Notes under the pieces: generated by a model | Seen by the model: only the letters and a program-made list of their open reading frames with translations | What the model was told of the DNA's origin: nothing | Database searches by the model: none | Shown here: positions 53,445 to 62,928 of the stretch, piece after piece | Numbering within the stretch: the stretch's first letter is position 1 | Layout: every line of letters starts with the position of its first letter | Origin: an uncultured Rikenellaceae bacterium | Lineage (GTDB): Bacteria > Bacteroidota > Bacteroidia > Bacteroidales > Rikenellaceae | DNA length: 64,000 nucleotides | Assembly: GCA_946486375.1 (NCBI GenBank) | Contig: CAMLTW010000004.1 | Span: forward strand, 124,001 to 188,000 | Reading direction: 5' to 3' | Translations under genes and position numbers: made by a program

Positions 53445-53460
53445 CCTCCCGATTCCACTA

Positions 53461-53468
53461 CAAAATTA
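53461..53468 (-). promoter_or_regulatory. -7 element of the coiled-coil/zapA unit
   Basis: CAAAATTA on the plus strand (TAATTTTG on the minus strand), 16 bp before ATG 53444. Confidence 0.55.
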
Positions 53469-53506
53469 ATATTTGCTACTCAAATATAAAAATTTTAATC
53501 CAATTT

Positions 53507-54820
53507 TCAAAAATTATCGGCGGAAAGCACTTCCCCGTACAAATCGTAGTCTTCCGCCCCCGTGATCCTCACCCGGTAAAAACGGCCGACAGCCATTTTC
53601 TTCGCCCCGGCGATGAGCACCTCCTGATCCACCTCCGGCGAATCGTATTGCGTCCGTCCCACCCAGAAATCCCCTTCGCGGCGGTCGATCAGCACCCGTT
53701 CCGTGCGTCCGATCCGCCGGGTATTGTGTTCCAGCGATATGCGGTTTTGAAGAGCCATCACCCCTTCCGCACGCCGCTGTTTCTCCTCCTCCGGCACGTC
53801 GTCCTTCAACCGCAAGGCGGAATAGGTTCCTTCTTCTTCCGAATACGGGAAGACACCCAGCCGCTCGAACCGCACCTTTTCCACGAATTCCAGCAGTTCG
53901 GCATAATCCCGCTCCGTCTCTCCCGGATACCCCACCAGCAGCGTCGTACGCAGCGCAATATCGGGAATTTCCCGTCGCAGGCGCTCGACGAGCGCATAGG
54001 TTTCCGCCTTCGTGAGCCCCCGGCGCATGGACTTCAGCTGCGCATCGCTGATGTGCTGGAACGGAATGTCGAGGTATTTGCAGATTTTCGGTTCCTCCCG
54101 CATCGTGCGGATCACGTCTTCGGGGAAATGCGTCGGATAGGCATAGTGAAGCCGCACCCATTCGATGCCTCCGATCCGGCACAATCGCCGCAGCAGTTCC
54201 CCCAACTTCCGTTCCCCATACAGGTCGAGGCCGTAATAAGTCGTATCCTGCGCGATGACGATCAGCTCCTTCACCCCTTTCGCGGCCAGTTTTTCCGCCT
54301 CCGCCAGCAGCTCTTCCATCGGTACGGAAACGTGCTTCCCGCGAATGAGCGGAATGGCGCAATATCCGCATCCCCAGTTGCACCCCTCGGAAATTTTCAG
54401 GTACGCATAATGGGACGGAGTGGTCAGAAACCGTTCGCCCGTCGATTCCTTACCGGACGCTCCCCCCAGCCGGGCCACGACATCGTCCAGGTTTTTCACC
54501 CCGAAAAATTCGTCCACTTCCGGCAGTTCGGCCCGCAATTCCTCCCGGTACCGTTCCGAAAGGCATCCCATGACAAAAAGCGAATCTATGACCCCGGCCG
54601 TCTTGGCACGGGCGAATTCCAAAATGGTATCGATCGATTCCTCTTTGGCATCCCCGATGAATCCGCACGTATTGACCACCACGATCCGGGCATCCGTTGC
54701 ATTGGAGTCGAACACGACCGAAAAACCGGCTCTCTTCAACCGGGCCATCAGGTGTTCCGAATCGACCACGTTCTTGGAACATCCCAGCGTCACCACATTT
54801 ATTTTCCGTTCAGGTTTCAT
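53507..54820 (-). CDS. rimO: Ribosomal protein S12 methylthiotransferase RimO
   Basis: Radical-SAM enzyme that methylthiolates an Asp of ribosomal protein S12. 437 residues with three conserved N-terminal cysteines (TLGCSKN, VVNTCGF, MGCLSE) for one Fe-S cluster, the radical-SAM CxxxCxxC motif SEGCNWGCGYCAIP and a C-terminal TRAM domain. ATG 54820 was chosen (MKPERKINVVTLGC); ATG 54832 is in frame. A hairpin with a T-run lies just upstream, so it probably has a separate or attenuated transcript. Confidence 0.95.
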   Translation of the reverse strand: MKPERKINVVTLGCSKNVVDSEHLMARLKRAGFSVVFDSNATDARIVVVNTCGFIGDAKEESIDTILEFARAKTAGVIDSLFVMGCLSERYREELRAELPEVDEFFGVKNLDDVVARLGGASGKESTGERFLTTPSHYAYLKISEGCNWGCGYCAIPLIRGKHVSVPMEELLAEAEKLAAKGVKELIVIAQDTTYYGLDLYGERKLGELLRRLCRIGGIEWVRLHYAYPTHFPEDVIRTMREEPKICKYLDIPFQHISDAQLKSMRRGLTKAETYALVERLRREIPDIALRTTLLVGYPGETERDYAELLEFVEKVRFERLGVFPYSEEEGTYSALRLKDDVPEEEKQRRAEGVMALQNRISLEHNTRRIGRTERVLIDRREGDFWVGRTQYDSPEVDQEVLIAGAKKMAVGRFYRVRITGAEDYDLYGEVLSADNF

Positions 54821-54833
54821 TCCGCATTCCATA

Positions 54834-54883
54834 AAAAAGCTTTCCCGGCTTCTCGTCCCGAGGACGACAGCACAGGAAAGCTC
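54834..54883 (-). terminator. Terminator-like hairpin immediately upstream of rimO
   Basis: On the minus strand, AGCTTTCC...TCGTCC-TCG-GGACGA...GGAAAGCT followed by TTTTTT, ending 14 bp before ATG 54820. It may end the bamA-ompH transcript or attenuate entry into rimO. Confidence 0.7.
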
Positions 54884-54969
54884 CCGTTATGATTTCATTC
54901 GGCCGGGCTCATTCACACAAACGCCCGCCTCCTAATAATACAATCCCCCCTTCATCACAGCAGCCGAAG

Positions 54970-55491
54970 CTACTTGGTGATTCCCAGTTCGGCCTTCACC
55001 ATCGGCAGGATGTCCACCATCACGTTGGGATCATAATACAACAACGCCCCGGCGGTCGTATCGAAAATCGCCGTGAATCCGTTGGCCGCGGCCACCTTGT
55101 TGATCGCTTCGTTAGCCTTGTTGAAAATCGGCGTCATGAGTTCCATGTTCATCGTCCGGGCGTCGTTTTCCCCCGCCTGCTGGTATTCCTGCAACCGATT
55201 GCTCAAATCCTGCAATTCTTTCTGTTTCTGCTCGTTGATAGTCGGCGTATACGTAGAAGCTTCCTTCTGGTATTTCTGGAATTTATTGTTGAGTTCCACC
55301 TGCAAAGCTTCCACCTGATCCTGGATTTCCTGAACGAATTTTTCCATCTTCGCCTGAGCGGAATCCCGTTCGGGCATCAAGGTGATCAATTCCTGCGAAT
55401 TGATATATCCGAACTTCAGTTGCTGCCCCATCGCCGCGGTACCTCCCGCCATCAACACGACCAGCAAAACCAGTTTCACAAATCTTTTCAT
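54970..55491 (-). CDS. OmpH/Skp-family periplasmic chaperone, second copy
   Basis: A 173-residue Skp-like chaperone that escorts unfolded outer-membrane proteins. Signal peptide (about 1-22), then FGYINSQELITLMPE, the long charged coiled-coil arms (about 45-110; QVEALQVELNNKFQKYQKEA) and a C-terminal beta strand region (FTAIFDTTAGALLYYDP). It lies 39 bp downstream of its paralogue in the bamA operon. Trimeric jellyfish fold is known for the family. Confidence 0.92.
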   Translation of the reverse strand: MKRFVKLVLLVVLMAGGTAAMGQQLKFGYINSQELITLMPERDSAQAKMEKFVQEIQDQVEALQVELNNKFQKYQKEASTYTPTINEQKQKELQDLSNRLQEYQQAGENDARTMNMELMTPIFNKANEAINKVAAANGFTAIFDTTAGALLYYDPNVMVDILPMVKAELGITK

Positions 55492-55530
55492 AAAATGAAT
55501 TTTAATTTAAATATGACGCAAATATAGCAT

Positions 55531-56046
55531 TTATTCCCTAATTCCCAATGCCTGCATCAATTCCCGGCTCAAGTCCAGCGACTTGTTGTAATAGACGACG
55601 GAAGGGTTGTTGGAAATGTCCACCACCATATCGTATCCCCGGCTTTGCGCCAGCGCGTCGAGCCGTCCGAACACCCGGTCCTGGATCGGCTTGAGCAGTT
55701 CCAGCCGTTTTTTCATCAGCTCCCCTTCCGGGCCGAAATACCGTTTCTGCTTTTCCCCGGCTGCTTTTTCCAAGCGGATAATGTTGTCTTCCACCTGCTT
55801 GCGCCCGGATTCCGAAAGGTTGTCCTTCTGGTACTGGTACCGGTCGTACATTTCCGCGATCTGAGCGTAATCCGCGTCGATCTCCTGCTGTTGCTGCCGG
55901 GCCTGTTCGTCCAGCTGCTCGATGACCCGGTTGTATTCCGGAATGGCCTTGAACACCGTTTCCGTATTGACGAAAGCATATTTCTGGGCGTACGTCACCC
56001 CCGCTACCAGGAGAAGAAGCGCCGCCAACAAGCATGTCCTTTTCAT
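55531..56046 (-). CDS. OmpH/Skp-family periplasmic chaperone, first copy
   Basis: Skp/OmpH-like chaperone (171 residues): signal peptide (about 1-19), YAFVNTETVFKAIPEY, coiled-coil arms rich in Gln/Glu (ARQQQQEIDADYAQIAEMYD) and the C-terminal part MVVDISNNPSVVYYNKSLDL. ATG 56046 was chosen; ATG 56052 is an alternative. The second gene in the bamA operon, 85 bp after bamA. Tandem ompH copies are usual in Bacteroidota. Confidence 0.92.
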   Translation of the reverse strand: MKRTCLLAALLLLVAGVTYAQKYAFVNTETVFKAIPEYNRVIEQLDEQARQQQQEIDADYAQIAEMYDRYQYQKDNLSESGRKQVEDNIIRLEKAAGEKQKRYFGPEGELMKKRLELLKPIQDRVFGRLDALAQSRGYDMVVDISNNPSVVYYNKSLDLSRELMQALGIRE

Positions 56047-56130
56047 AACCATCGCTATTTATTAAGTTAAACCGTTGTCCTGTCCGTTGTCCGGACCCCC
56101 CGTCATGCGGGAAGCCGCCTCCCGTGCCCG

Positions 56131-58638
56131 TCAGAATTGTTGACCGATCATGAAGTGGAACTGCCCCCCGCTGGCCTTCGACTGGCCGACCGCCTTGTCG
56201 AAACCGTACCCCCAGTCGATTCCGATCATCCCCACCACCGGCAGGTAAAGCCGCACGCCGGCTCCCAGCGCCCGTTTCAGCAGGAACGGATCGAAGTTTT
56301 TGACGTCGTCGAACGCATTCCCCCCTTCCGCAAAGACCAAGCCATAAATGGTCGAACTGGGCTTGAGGATAAAGGGATAGCGAAGTTCCAGGATGTATTT
56401 GTTGTAGGCCCTCGAATATTGGTTGTCGGGCGTAAGAGCACCGTTTTCATATCCCCGCAGGCCGATCACGTCCACCCCGTACAGGTTATAACCGGACATT
56501 CCGTCCCCGCCGACCTGATATCCTTCGAAAGGCGACGGCTTGTACTTGTTGTAGCTGCCGATGAATCCCATTTCGGCCGCCGCCCGCAACACCAGTTTCT
56601 GGTTGGAGCTGACGGGATAGTACCAGTCGGCCTTGAACTGCCACTTGTGGTATTCGATCCAGCGGTAGCGGTCGTTTTCGCTCAGCTTGTCGCCCCGGTA
56701 GTCCTTTCCGTCGAACAGGGAATAGGGCGGAGTCAGCGTCAGCGACAGGGTGAATTCGGAACCGCGCCGCGGATAGAGGGGCTGGTCGACCGAATTCCGG
56801 GAAAGCACCGTCCGCAGGGCGATGATGTTGGAAGTACCGTTCTTGATGAGGAAACTGTCCCAGTCTTTCAGGTTGTAAGCCTGGTACATCACTTCGGTAT
56901 ACAGGGAGAACAACCGGTCGGGCCAGCTCAGCCGGCGACCGAAGCCCACCGAGGCCCCCATCGTCCGGAAATGCTTGTTCCCGCTCTGCCACATGTAGTA
57001 GGCGTCGGTTTCGTCCGAATAATAGAGTCCCACCGTCAGGGAATGAGGTTTCTTCCCTCCCAGCCACGGTTCGGTGAAATTGATGGAGAACTGCTTGTAA
57101 TAAGACCCGTTGGACTGCGCCCGGATGGACAGCTGCTGGCTGTCCCCGTGCGGATAGGGACGCCACGCCCCCTTCTTGAAGAAGTTCCGGATGGAAACAT
57201 TATTCAGCTGTATCCCGACCGACCCCACGAACATCCCGGCTCCCCAGCCCCCCGAAATTTCGAACCGGTCGCTGGGCTGTTCTTCCAGCGGGAACGTGAT
57301 GTTCACCAGCTCGTTGGAGACGGGTTCGATCTTGGGCATCAGCGCTTCGGCGTTGAAGTGCTGCATCTGGGCGATGCGGCGCATGGTGTTCATCAGCATG
57401 GCCCGGTTGTAAAGCTCTCCCGGCCGCATGTCGAGTTCCCGGCGGATCACCTGGTCGTTCACCCGGTTGTTTCCCGTGATATTGATAGCGTTGACCGTCG
57501 CCGGTTTTCCTTCGATCAATTTGATTTCCAAGTCGATGGAATCCGTTCCGACCACCGTTTCCTGGGGTTCGATCTGGAACATGAGGTGCCCCTCGTTCTG
57601 GTAGAGGGACGACACCGATTCATCGTCGGGATTGGCGTCCTTCCCGATTCCGAGCCGCTTGTTGACCGTCTTGCTGTCGTACGTGTCCCCTTCCTTGACC
57701 CCCAGCAGCAGGTTCAGCTGATCGGTGGTGTACTTGCTGTTCCCCAGCCACGAAATGTTGCGGTAATAGAACTTTCCGCCTTCGTCCACCTCGATGGCGA
57801 TCCCTACCCGCTTGTCGTTGATCTTGTAGAGGGAGTCCTTTACGATCGTGGCGTTCCGGTACCCTTTGGAATTGTAGAACTCGATCAGGTTCTCCTTGTC
57901 TTCCTCGTATTTGGCTTCGTTGAACTTGGTGCTGGCGAAAATATTGATGCTTTTCTTCTTGGTCTTCTTCATCGTTTTCCGGAGCCGCCGGTCGGAGAAC
58001 GTGTCGTTCCCCTCGAACACGATGTCGCCGATTTTCACCTTTTCCCCCTTATCGACCTTGAACGTCACGTTCACCCCGTTGGCCACGGTGGTGTCGTTGG
58101 TCTGGATGAGGTCCACCTCCACGTTGAGGAAACTCTTGTCCCGGAAATAGCGCTTGATGGTTTCGATGGCCGTGGTGATGCGGAAGTCCGAAAGCTCCGA
58201 CCCCCGCCTCAGTTTCAGTTTCTCCAGCAGTTCGGTGGCTTCTCCCTTCTTGACGCCGTCGAACGCCCACCGGTAAACCCGGGGCCGTTCCGTCAGGTAG
58301 AAGTTCAGGACGGCGCTGTCCCCCTGGGTCTCCACCACGGTCTTGATATCGGCGAAATACAACTGGCTCCAAAGCCTCCGCACGGCATCCGTCACGTAGG
58401 TTCCCGGCAGATACGCCGTATCCCCCCGGTTCATGCCGCTGGTCGAAATCAGGATTTCCGGATCGAGGTATTTCACCCCGTGCATCCGAATATCCTTGAT
58501 AACGTACTGACGCGGGTGCCCGTAATCCATGAACGGATATTCCACCTTGAGCGAATCCGTATCCTGCGCCCGCAATCCGAACGCGCCCGAAACGAACGGC
58601 ACGAAAAGGAGCAGCAGTCTGAATATCTTAAATCTCAT
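56131..58638 (-). CDS. bamA: Outer-membrane protein assembly factor BamA
   Basis: Core of the BAM complex that inserts beta-barrel proteins. 835 residues: signal peptide (about 1-24), five POTRA-like domains (about 45-440; for example VNVTFKVDKGEKVKIGDIVF) and the C-terminal Omp85 barrel with lid-loop region VIGLRGYENGAL (VRGF-like) and the C-terminal phenylalanine (FMIGQQF). Flanked by uppS and the ompH pair, the conserved Bacteroidota arrangement. Confidence 0.97.
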   Translation of the reverse strand: MRFKIFRLLLLFVPFVSGAFGLRAQDTDSLKVEYPFMDYGHPRQYVIKDIRMHGVKYLDPEILISTSGMNRGDTAYLPGTYVTDAVRRLWSQLYFADIKTVVETQGDSAVLNFYLTERPRVYRWAFDGVKKGEATELLEKLKLRRGSELSDFRITTAIETIKRYFRDKSFLNVEVDLIQTNDTTVANGVNVTFKVDKGEKVKIGDIVFEGNDTFSDRRLRKTMKKTKKKSINIFASTKFNEAKYEEDKENLIEFYNSKGYRNATIVKDSLYKINDKRVGIAIEVDEGGKFYYRNISWLGNSKYTTDQLNLLLGVKEGDTYDSKTVNKRLGIGKDANPDDESVSSLYQNEGHLMFQIEPQETVVGTDSIDLEIKLIEGKPATVNAINITGNNRVNDQVIRRELDMRPGELYNRAMLMNTMRRIAQMQHFNAEALMPKIEPVSNELVNITFPLEEQPSDRFEISGGWGAGMFVGSVGIQLNNVSIRNFFKKGAWRPYPHGDSQQLSIRAQSNGSYYKQFSINFTEPWLGGKKPHSLTVGLYYSDETDAYYMWQSGNKHFRTMGASVGFGRRLSWPDRLFSLYTEVMYQAYNLKDWDSFLIKNGTSNIIALRTVLSRNSVDQPLYPRRGSEFTLSLTLTPPYSLFDGKDYRGDKLSENDRYRWIEYHKWQFKADWYYPVSSNQKLVLRAAAEMGFIGSYNKYKPSPFEGYQVGGDGMSGYNLYGVDVIGLRGYENGALTPDNQYSRAYNKYILELRYPFILKPSSTIYGLVFAEGGNAFDDVKNFDPFLLKRALGAGVRLYLPVVGMIGIDWGYGFDKAVGQSKASGGQFHFMIGQQF

Positions 58639-58681
58639 CTTCCTCGTTATAGCGTAAATTGCATATTCGTCTCATTTTTCC

Positions 58682-59398
58682 TCACACCCGACCGAAACGG
58701 CGGTTACGTCCGGCATAGGCCGCCAGCGCCCGGTCGAATTCCGCCTCGTCGAAATCGGGCCAGCAGATGTCCGTGAAATAGAACTCGGCATAAGCCGACT
58801 GCCACAACAGAAAATTGCTGATCCGGTATTCTCCGCTGGTACGGATCAGCAGATCGGGATCGGGCACTCCGACGGTCGTCAGATGCGAAGACACCGTCTC
58901 CGACGCGATCTCCTCCGGCAGCAGTTTTCCTTCCCGCACTTCCCCGGCTATCGTCCGCACCGCCTGCGTGATCTCCCACCGCGCACTGTAATTGAGCGCG
59001 ACCAGAACGGTAAGCCGATCGTTTTCCGCCGTTTCCCGTTCGCAGTAAGCCACGCCCTCCCGCACTTCCCCGCTCATCCGCGCGACATCCCCGATAAAGC
59101 GCAGGCGCACGCCCTGCCTTTTCAGTTCCGGAGTTTCATTCACCGCGCAACGGCAGAAAATATCCATCAGCCCCGACACCTCCGTGCGGGGACGCCCCCA
59201 ATTCTCCGTGGAAAAAGCATACAGCGTCAGGTAACGCACCCCCCTTGTCAAGGCTCCCTTCACCGCCCTGCGAATACTCTCCACCCCCTGCATGTGGCCT
59301 TCCAGACGCTCCAACCCCCGGGCTTTCGCCCACCGGCCGTTGCCGTCCATGATAATCGCCACATGGCACGGTACCTCCCGCCCCGTCTCTGCTGCCAT
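58682..59398 (-). CDS. uppS: Undecaprenyl diphosphate synthase
   Basis: Cis-prenyltransferase making the C55 lipid carrier for peptidoglycan and polysaccharides. 238 residues. Signature HVAIIMDGNGRWAKARGLERLEGH (catalytic Asp in IMDGNGRW), YLTLYAFSTENW, and RTSGEYRISNFLLWQSAYAEF. ATG 59398 gives the normal N-terminus; the frame can begin at 59422. Second gene of the nadK-uppS-bamA-ompH operon. Confidence 0.97.
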   Translation of the reverse strand: MAAETGREVPCHVAIIMDGNGRWAKARGLERLEGHMQGVESIRRAVKGALTRGVRYLTLYAFSTENWGRPRTEVSGLMDIFCRCAVNETPELKRQGVRLRFIGDVARMSGEVREGVAYCERETAENDRLTVLVALNYSARWEITQAVRTIAGEVREGKLLPEEIASETVSSHLTTVGVPDPDLLIRTSGEYRISNFLLWQSAYAEFYFTDICWPDFDEAEFDRALAAYAGRNRRFGRV

Positions 59399-59431
59399 CG
59401 ATTTTCCCTGTTTAATCCGCAAATATAGAAA

Positions 59432-60319
59432 TTATTTTGGAATCTCCCGGCTGTCCCTTCCCCACATCATCTTCTCTCTTAACGTCCGGTAGAAGGATAT
59501 ATTTTGGAAGCGAATCAAAAAAACCGATTTTTCGGCCCGCCGAACCCGGAAAACGCTTCCGTTCGGCACGGTATAATCCCGGTTGTCCAGCGTCACATAC
59601 GAACTGCCCCGGCGGGCTTCCATCCTAAAACCGACCTCCCCGGTATCCGGAACGACCAGCGGACGCATCGTCAGGTTGTGGGAAGCGATGGGGGCCAGCA
59701 CGAAGCAGCGGCTTCCGGGCACCACGATGGGCCCCCCGACGCTCAGGGAATAAGCGGTCGAACCGGCCGGCGTGGAAAGGATAATGCCGTCTCCCAGGTA
59801 GGTGGTGATGGGTTCCCCGTCGACGCAGACATCCACGGACACCATGGTCACTCCGTTCTTCTGGATGCTGAATTCGTTGAACGCATAGGGAAAATCCACC
59901 GGTTCCGGAAAATCCCCTTCCACCGCCAGCAATGCCCGCTCCTCGGTGGTATAATTTCCCTGCCGGATTTCCCGCAGCGCTTCTCCGATGCCCGGTTTGG
60001 AGACGTTGGCCAGAAATCCCAACCGGCCCGAATTGATGCCGAGCACGGGCACGGGCCGGGTATTCAACATCCGAACGGCGTCCAGAAAGGTACCGTCCCC
60101 TCCGTAGCTGACCATGACGTCGGCTTCTTCCGGAAAATCCCGCTGTCCGGTATAAACGCGTCCCGGATCCACCCGGATGCCCGTACACCGGAAAATCGTC
60201 TCCGCGAATCCCGCATTGATCCGGCATTCGAACCCGTTCGCCGCGAACGCGTCCAACAGGGCGGTGAGTTCCGCCGCCTCGTGCTCGATTCCGGGACGAC
60301 CGTATAGTATCGCTTTCAT
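59432..60319 (-). CDS. nadK: NAD kinase
   Basis: Phosphorylates NAD to NADP. 295 residues. GGDGTFLDAVRML (substrate loop), GINSGRLGFLAN, and the NAD-binding STPAGSTAYSLSVGGPI. ATG 60319 is the natural start (MKAILYGRPGIEHEA); the longer frame has no support. First gene of the nadK-uppS-bamA-ompH-ompH operon, divergent from pdxJ, a gene order common in Bacteroidota. Confidence 0.96.
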   Translation of the reverse strand: MKAILYGRPGIEHEAAELTALLDAFAANGFECRINAGFAETIFRCTGIRVDPGRVYTGQRDFPEEADVMVSYGGDGTFLDAVRMLNTRPVPVLGINSGRLGFLANVSKPGIGEALREIRQGNYTTEERALLAVEGDFPEPVDFPYAFNEFSIQKNGVTMVSVDVCVDGEPITTYLGDGIILSTPAGSTAYSLSVGGPIVVPGSRCFVLAPIASHNLTMRPLVVPDTGEVGFRMEARRGSSYVTLDNRDYTVPNGSVFRVRRAEKSVFLIRFQNISFYRTLREKMMWGRDSREIPK

Positions 60320-60600
60320 AACGTTTTTCTCTTGAACTTCCTGCGCTCCGCCTTCCCCGCGCAAAAGCGGGAAACGCCTTCACCAAAGTGTAAAGAAACG
60401 AATTTAATCCCGTTCTCCCAAACCCCCGGCGCCGGTTTTCTGCGAAACCGGCTTTCCGGTCGGGCGAACCGGTTCCGGAGGCCGGACGGAGTTTTCGTCC
60501 GGCCTCCGGAACAGCAGGGCCGCCGAATCCGCTTTCCCTGCCGGAAAAGGCGCCGGAACAAATTTCCGCTTCCCGTCTCTTTCGATTTGTCCGTTATTTG
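60320..60600. other. Divergent nadK/pdxJ spacer with two strong hairpins
   Basis: About 280 bp with no gene. It contains two adjacent perfect inverted repeats: GCCGGTTT-TCTGCG-AAACCGGC (60431-60452) and a 17-bp arm pair at 60472-60512 (loop GAGTTTT). Neither has a T-run. A near -7 element (CAAAGTGT) lies at 60384-60391 for nadK. Confidence 0.55.
60472..60512. repeat. Perfect 17-bp inverted repeat
   Basis: Arms GTTCCGGAGGCCGGACG and CGTCCGGCCTCCGGAAC around a 7-nt loop. Very stable as RNA on either strand, and lies between divergent promoters rather than after a gene. Confidence 0.85.
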
Positions 60601-60608
60601 TATCTTTG
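60601..60608 (+). promoter_or_regulatory. -7 element of pdxJ
   Basis: TATCTTTG, exact TAnnTTTG, 24 bp before ATG 60633; an AACAAGGAG sequence follows as a possible ribosome site. Confidence 0.65.
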
Positions 60609-60632
60609 CCGCGTAACAAGGAGCATAAAGCC

Positions 60633-61352
60633 ATGACCAAACTCAGCGTGAACATCAACAAAATCGCCACCCTGCGCAACTCACGCGGGGGAAACGTTCC
60701 GGACGTGACGCAGGCCGCCATAGACTGCCAGCGTTTCGGAGCGGACGGCATTACCGTTCACCCCCGTCCCGACGAGCGGCACATCCGATACCGGGACGTT
60801 TACGACATCAAAAAAATCATCACGACCGAATTCAACATCGAAGGATATCCCTCCCCGGAGTTCATCCGGCTGGTGCTCGACGTCGAACCCGACCAGGTCA
60901 CGCTGGTACCCGATCCCCCGACCGCCATCACGTCCAACAGCGGATGGGACACCCTCGGAAACCGGGAATTCCTGACCGACACCGTTTCCGCTTTCAGGGA
61001 AAAGGGCATCCGGGTCTCGATTTTCGTAGACCCCGTGCCGGAAACGGTGGCGGGCGCCGCCCGCTGCGGAGCCGACCGGGTGGAACTCTATACGGAACCT
61101 TATGCCTCGAAATACGCGGAAAACCGGGAAGCGGCCCTCGCTCCTTTTGCGGAAGCGGCGCGGGAAGCCGTGCGGCAGGGCCTCGGCATCAATGCCGGAC
61201 ACGACCTCAGCCTGGAGAATCTTCGTTACTTCGCCGAAAACATTCCTTCTCTGCTGGAAGTTTCCATCGGGCACGCCCTGATCGCGGACGCCCTGTATTA
61301 CGGGTTGGAAAACACCATACGACTGTATCAGCGGGAATTGGGAAATCACTGA
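60633..61352 (+). CDS. pdxJ: Pyridoxine 5'-phosphate synthase
   Basis: Last ring-closing step of deoxyxylulose-5-phosphate-dependent vitamin B6 synthesis: joins 1-deoxyxylulose-5-phosphate with 3-amino-2-oxopropyl phosphate. 239 residues of a TIM barrel. [44 protein letters not shown] and [13 protein letters not shown] are all typical. The frame could start at 60606 but ATG 60633 is the family start. Divergent from nadK. Confidence 0.97.
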   Translation: MTKLSVNINKIATLRNSRGGNVPDVTQAAIDCQRFGADGITVHPRPDERHIRYRDVYDIKKIITTEFNIEGYPSPEFIRLVLDVEPDQVTLVPDPPTAITSNSGWDTLGNREFLTDTVSAFREKGIRVSIFVDPVPETVAGAARCGADRVELYTEPYASKYAENREAALAPFAEAAREAVRQGLGINAGHDLSLENLRYFAENIPSLLEVSIGHALIADALYYGLENTIRLYQRELGNH

Positions 61353-61485
61353 CCGGATTCCCATGGCTTTTTCCTGTCCCGCTTTTCAGCCGGGAGCCGC
61401 AAGGCGATAAGCAGTTCACGAAACCGCCCGTTCCGACTTTTACGAAACCCGGCGCCCGGACGTCTCCGGGCCATCTTCCGAATCC

Positions 61486-62928
61486 ATGAAAACCGACACG
61501 ATGAAAATACTGGATGCCCTGCAAAACCCGATATTCCCCCTCGTCGGCAGGCTGGCGGACGAAGCCGGCCTGCGGGCTTTCGTCATCGGGGGATACGTAC
61601 GCGACTATTTCCTGAACCGACCCTGCAAGGACATCGACATCGTAGTGGCGGGAAGCGGCATCGACCTGGCCGAAAGGGTGGCGCGGGAGCTGAAAACCAA
61701 CGTGACGGTCTTCAAAAATTTCGGAACGGCCATGATCCATGCGGAAGACATCGAAATCGAATTCGTAGGCGCCCGGAAGGAATCCTATCGTTTCGACTCC
61801 CGGAAACCGGTGGTGGAAGACGGCACGATCGAGGACGATCAACTGCGGCGGGATTTCACCATCAACGCCATGGCTTTCGGCCTGAACCGGGACAATTTCG
61901 GAGAACTGTCCGACCCGTTCGGAGGAATCCGCGACCTGAACGACCTGCGGATACAAACCCCGTGCGATCCGGACAAAACCTTTTCCGACGACCCTCTGCG
62001 CATGGTGCGGGCCGTCCGGTTCGCAACGCAGCTGGGATTCGACATCGCTCCGGAAACCTTCGACGCCATCGAACGCAACCGGGAACGGATCGGGATCGTT
62101 TCCCGCGAACGGATCATCACGGAACTGAACAAGATCGTCATGGCCGAAGTGCCCTCCGCAGGCTTCGAGCTGTTCGACCGCTGCGGTCTGCTGGAATTCA
62201 TTCTCCCGCAGCTGGCGCGACTGAAAGGGGTGGAATACGTCAACGGGCAGGGGCATAAGGACAACTTCATCCACACGCTCAAAGTGCTGGACAACGTAGC
62301 CCGCGTATCCGACAATCCGTGGCTCCGCTGGGCCGCCCTGCTCCACGACATCGCCAAGCCGCAGACCAAAGTCTATGACCCGGAGCAGGGGTGGACGTTC
62401 CACGCGCACGAGTATCTGGGGTCGAAAATGGTCAAGGGGATTTTCCGGGAGCTGAAACTGCCGCTGGACGAGCGGATGAAATACGTTCAGAAGCTGGTCG
62501 CGCTTCACCTGCGTCCCATTATCCTGGCCGAAAACGTGACCGACTCGGCGGTCAGGAGGCTCCTGTTCGAAGCGGGCGACGACGTCGACGATCTGATGAC
62601 CCTTTGCGAAGCCGACATCACGTCGGGAATCGAAGCCAAAGTCAAACGCTACCGGCAAAATTTCGCACTGGTCAGGCAGAAGCTGAAGGAAATCGAGGAA
62701 AAAGACCGCATCCGGAATTTCCAGCCCCCGGTCACGGGAGAGATCATCATGGAAACTTACGGGTTGAAGCCGTGCCGGACGGTGGGAGAAATCAAGGAAA
62801 AAATCAAGGACGCCATCCTGGACGGAGCGATCGGAAACAATTACGAAGAAGCCTATGCCCTCATGGAACAATTGGCGCAGGAGAAAGGCCTGAAGCCGGT
62901 CGCCGGAACGAATGAAAAACAACCCTGA
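61486..62928 (+). CDS. cca: CCA-adding-type tRNA nucleotidyltransferase with HD domain
   Basis: Class II nucleotidyltransferase (480 residues). Head domain with RAFVIGGYVRDYFLNRPCKDIDIV (GG and DxD), RRDFTINAMAF, the RNA-binding region DDPLRMVRAVRFA, followed by an HD domain (about 265-380; WAALLHDIAKP) typical of the Bacteroidota CCA/PcnB-like enzymes. The tRNA in this window does not encode CCA, so this activity is needed. CCA addition versus poly(A) activity cannot be separated from sequence alone. Start may also be ATG 61501. Confidence 0.92.
   Translation: MKTDTMKILDALQNPIFPLVGRLADEAGLRAFVIGGYVRDYFLNRPCKDIDIVVAGSGIDLAERVARELKTNVTVFKNFGTAMIHAEDIEIEFVGARKESYRFDSRKPVVEDGTIEDDQLRRDFTINAMAFGLNRDNFGELSDPFGGIRDLNDLRIQTPCDPDKTFSDDPLRMVRAVRFATQLGFDIAPETFDAIERNRERIGIVSRERIITELNKIVMAEVPSAGFELFDRCGLLEFILPQLARLKGVEYVNGQGHKDNFIHTLKVLDNVARVSDNPWLRWAALLHDIAKPQTKVYDPEQGWTFHAHEYLGSKMVKGIFRELKLPLDERMKYVQKLVALHLRPIILAENVTDSAVRRLLFEAGDDVDDLMTLCEADITSGIEAKVKRYRQNFALVRQKLKEIEEKDRIRNFQPPVTGEIIMETYGLKPCRTVGEIKEKIKDAILDGAIGNNYEEAYALMEQLAQEKGLKPVAGTNEKQP

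Noticed and set aside
56137..58776. Long open frame on the plus strand opposite bamA
   Set aside because: Antisense shadow of BamA; His/Arg/Val-biased product with no recognisable domain.
61207..62922. Minus-strand frame opposite the CCA-type nucleotidyltransferase
   Set aside because: Antisense shadow; the plus strand has all nucleotidyltransferase and HD motifs.
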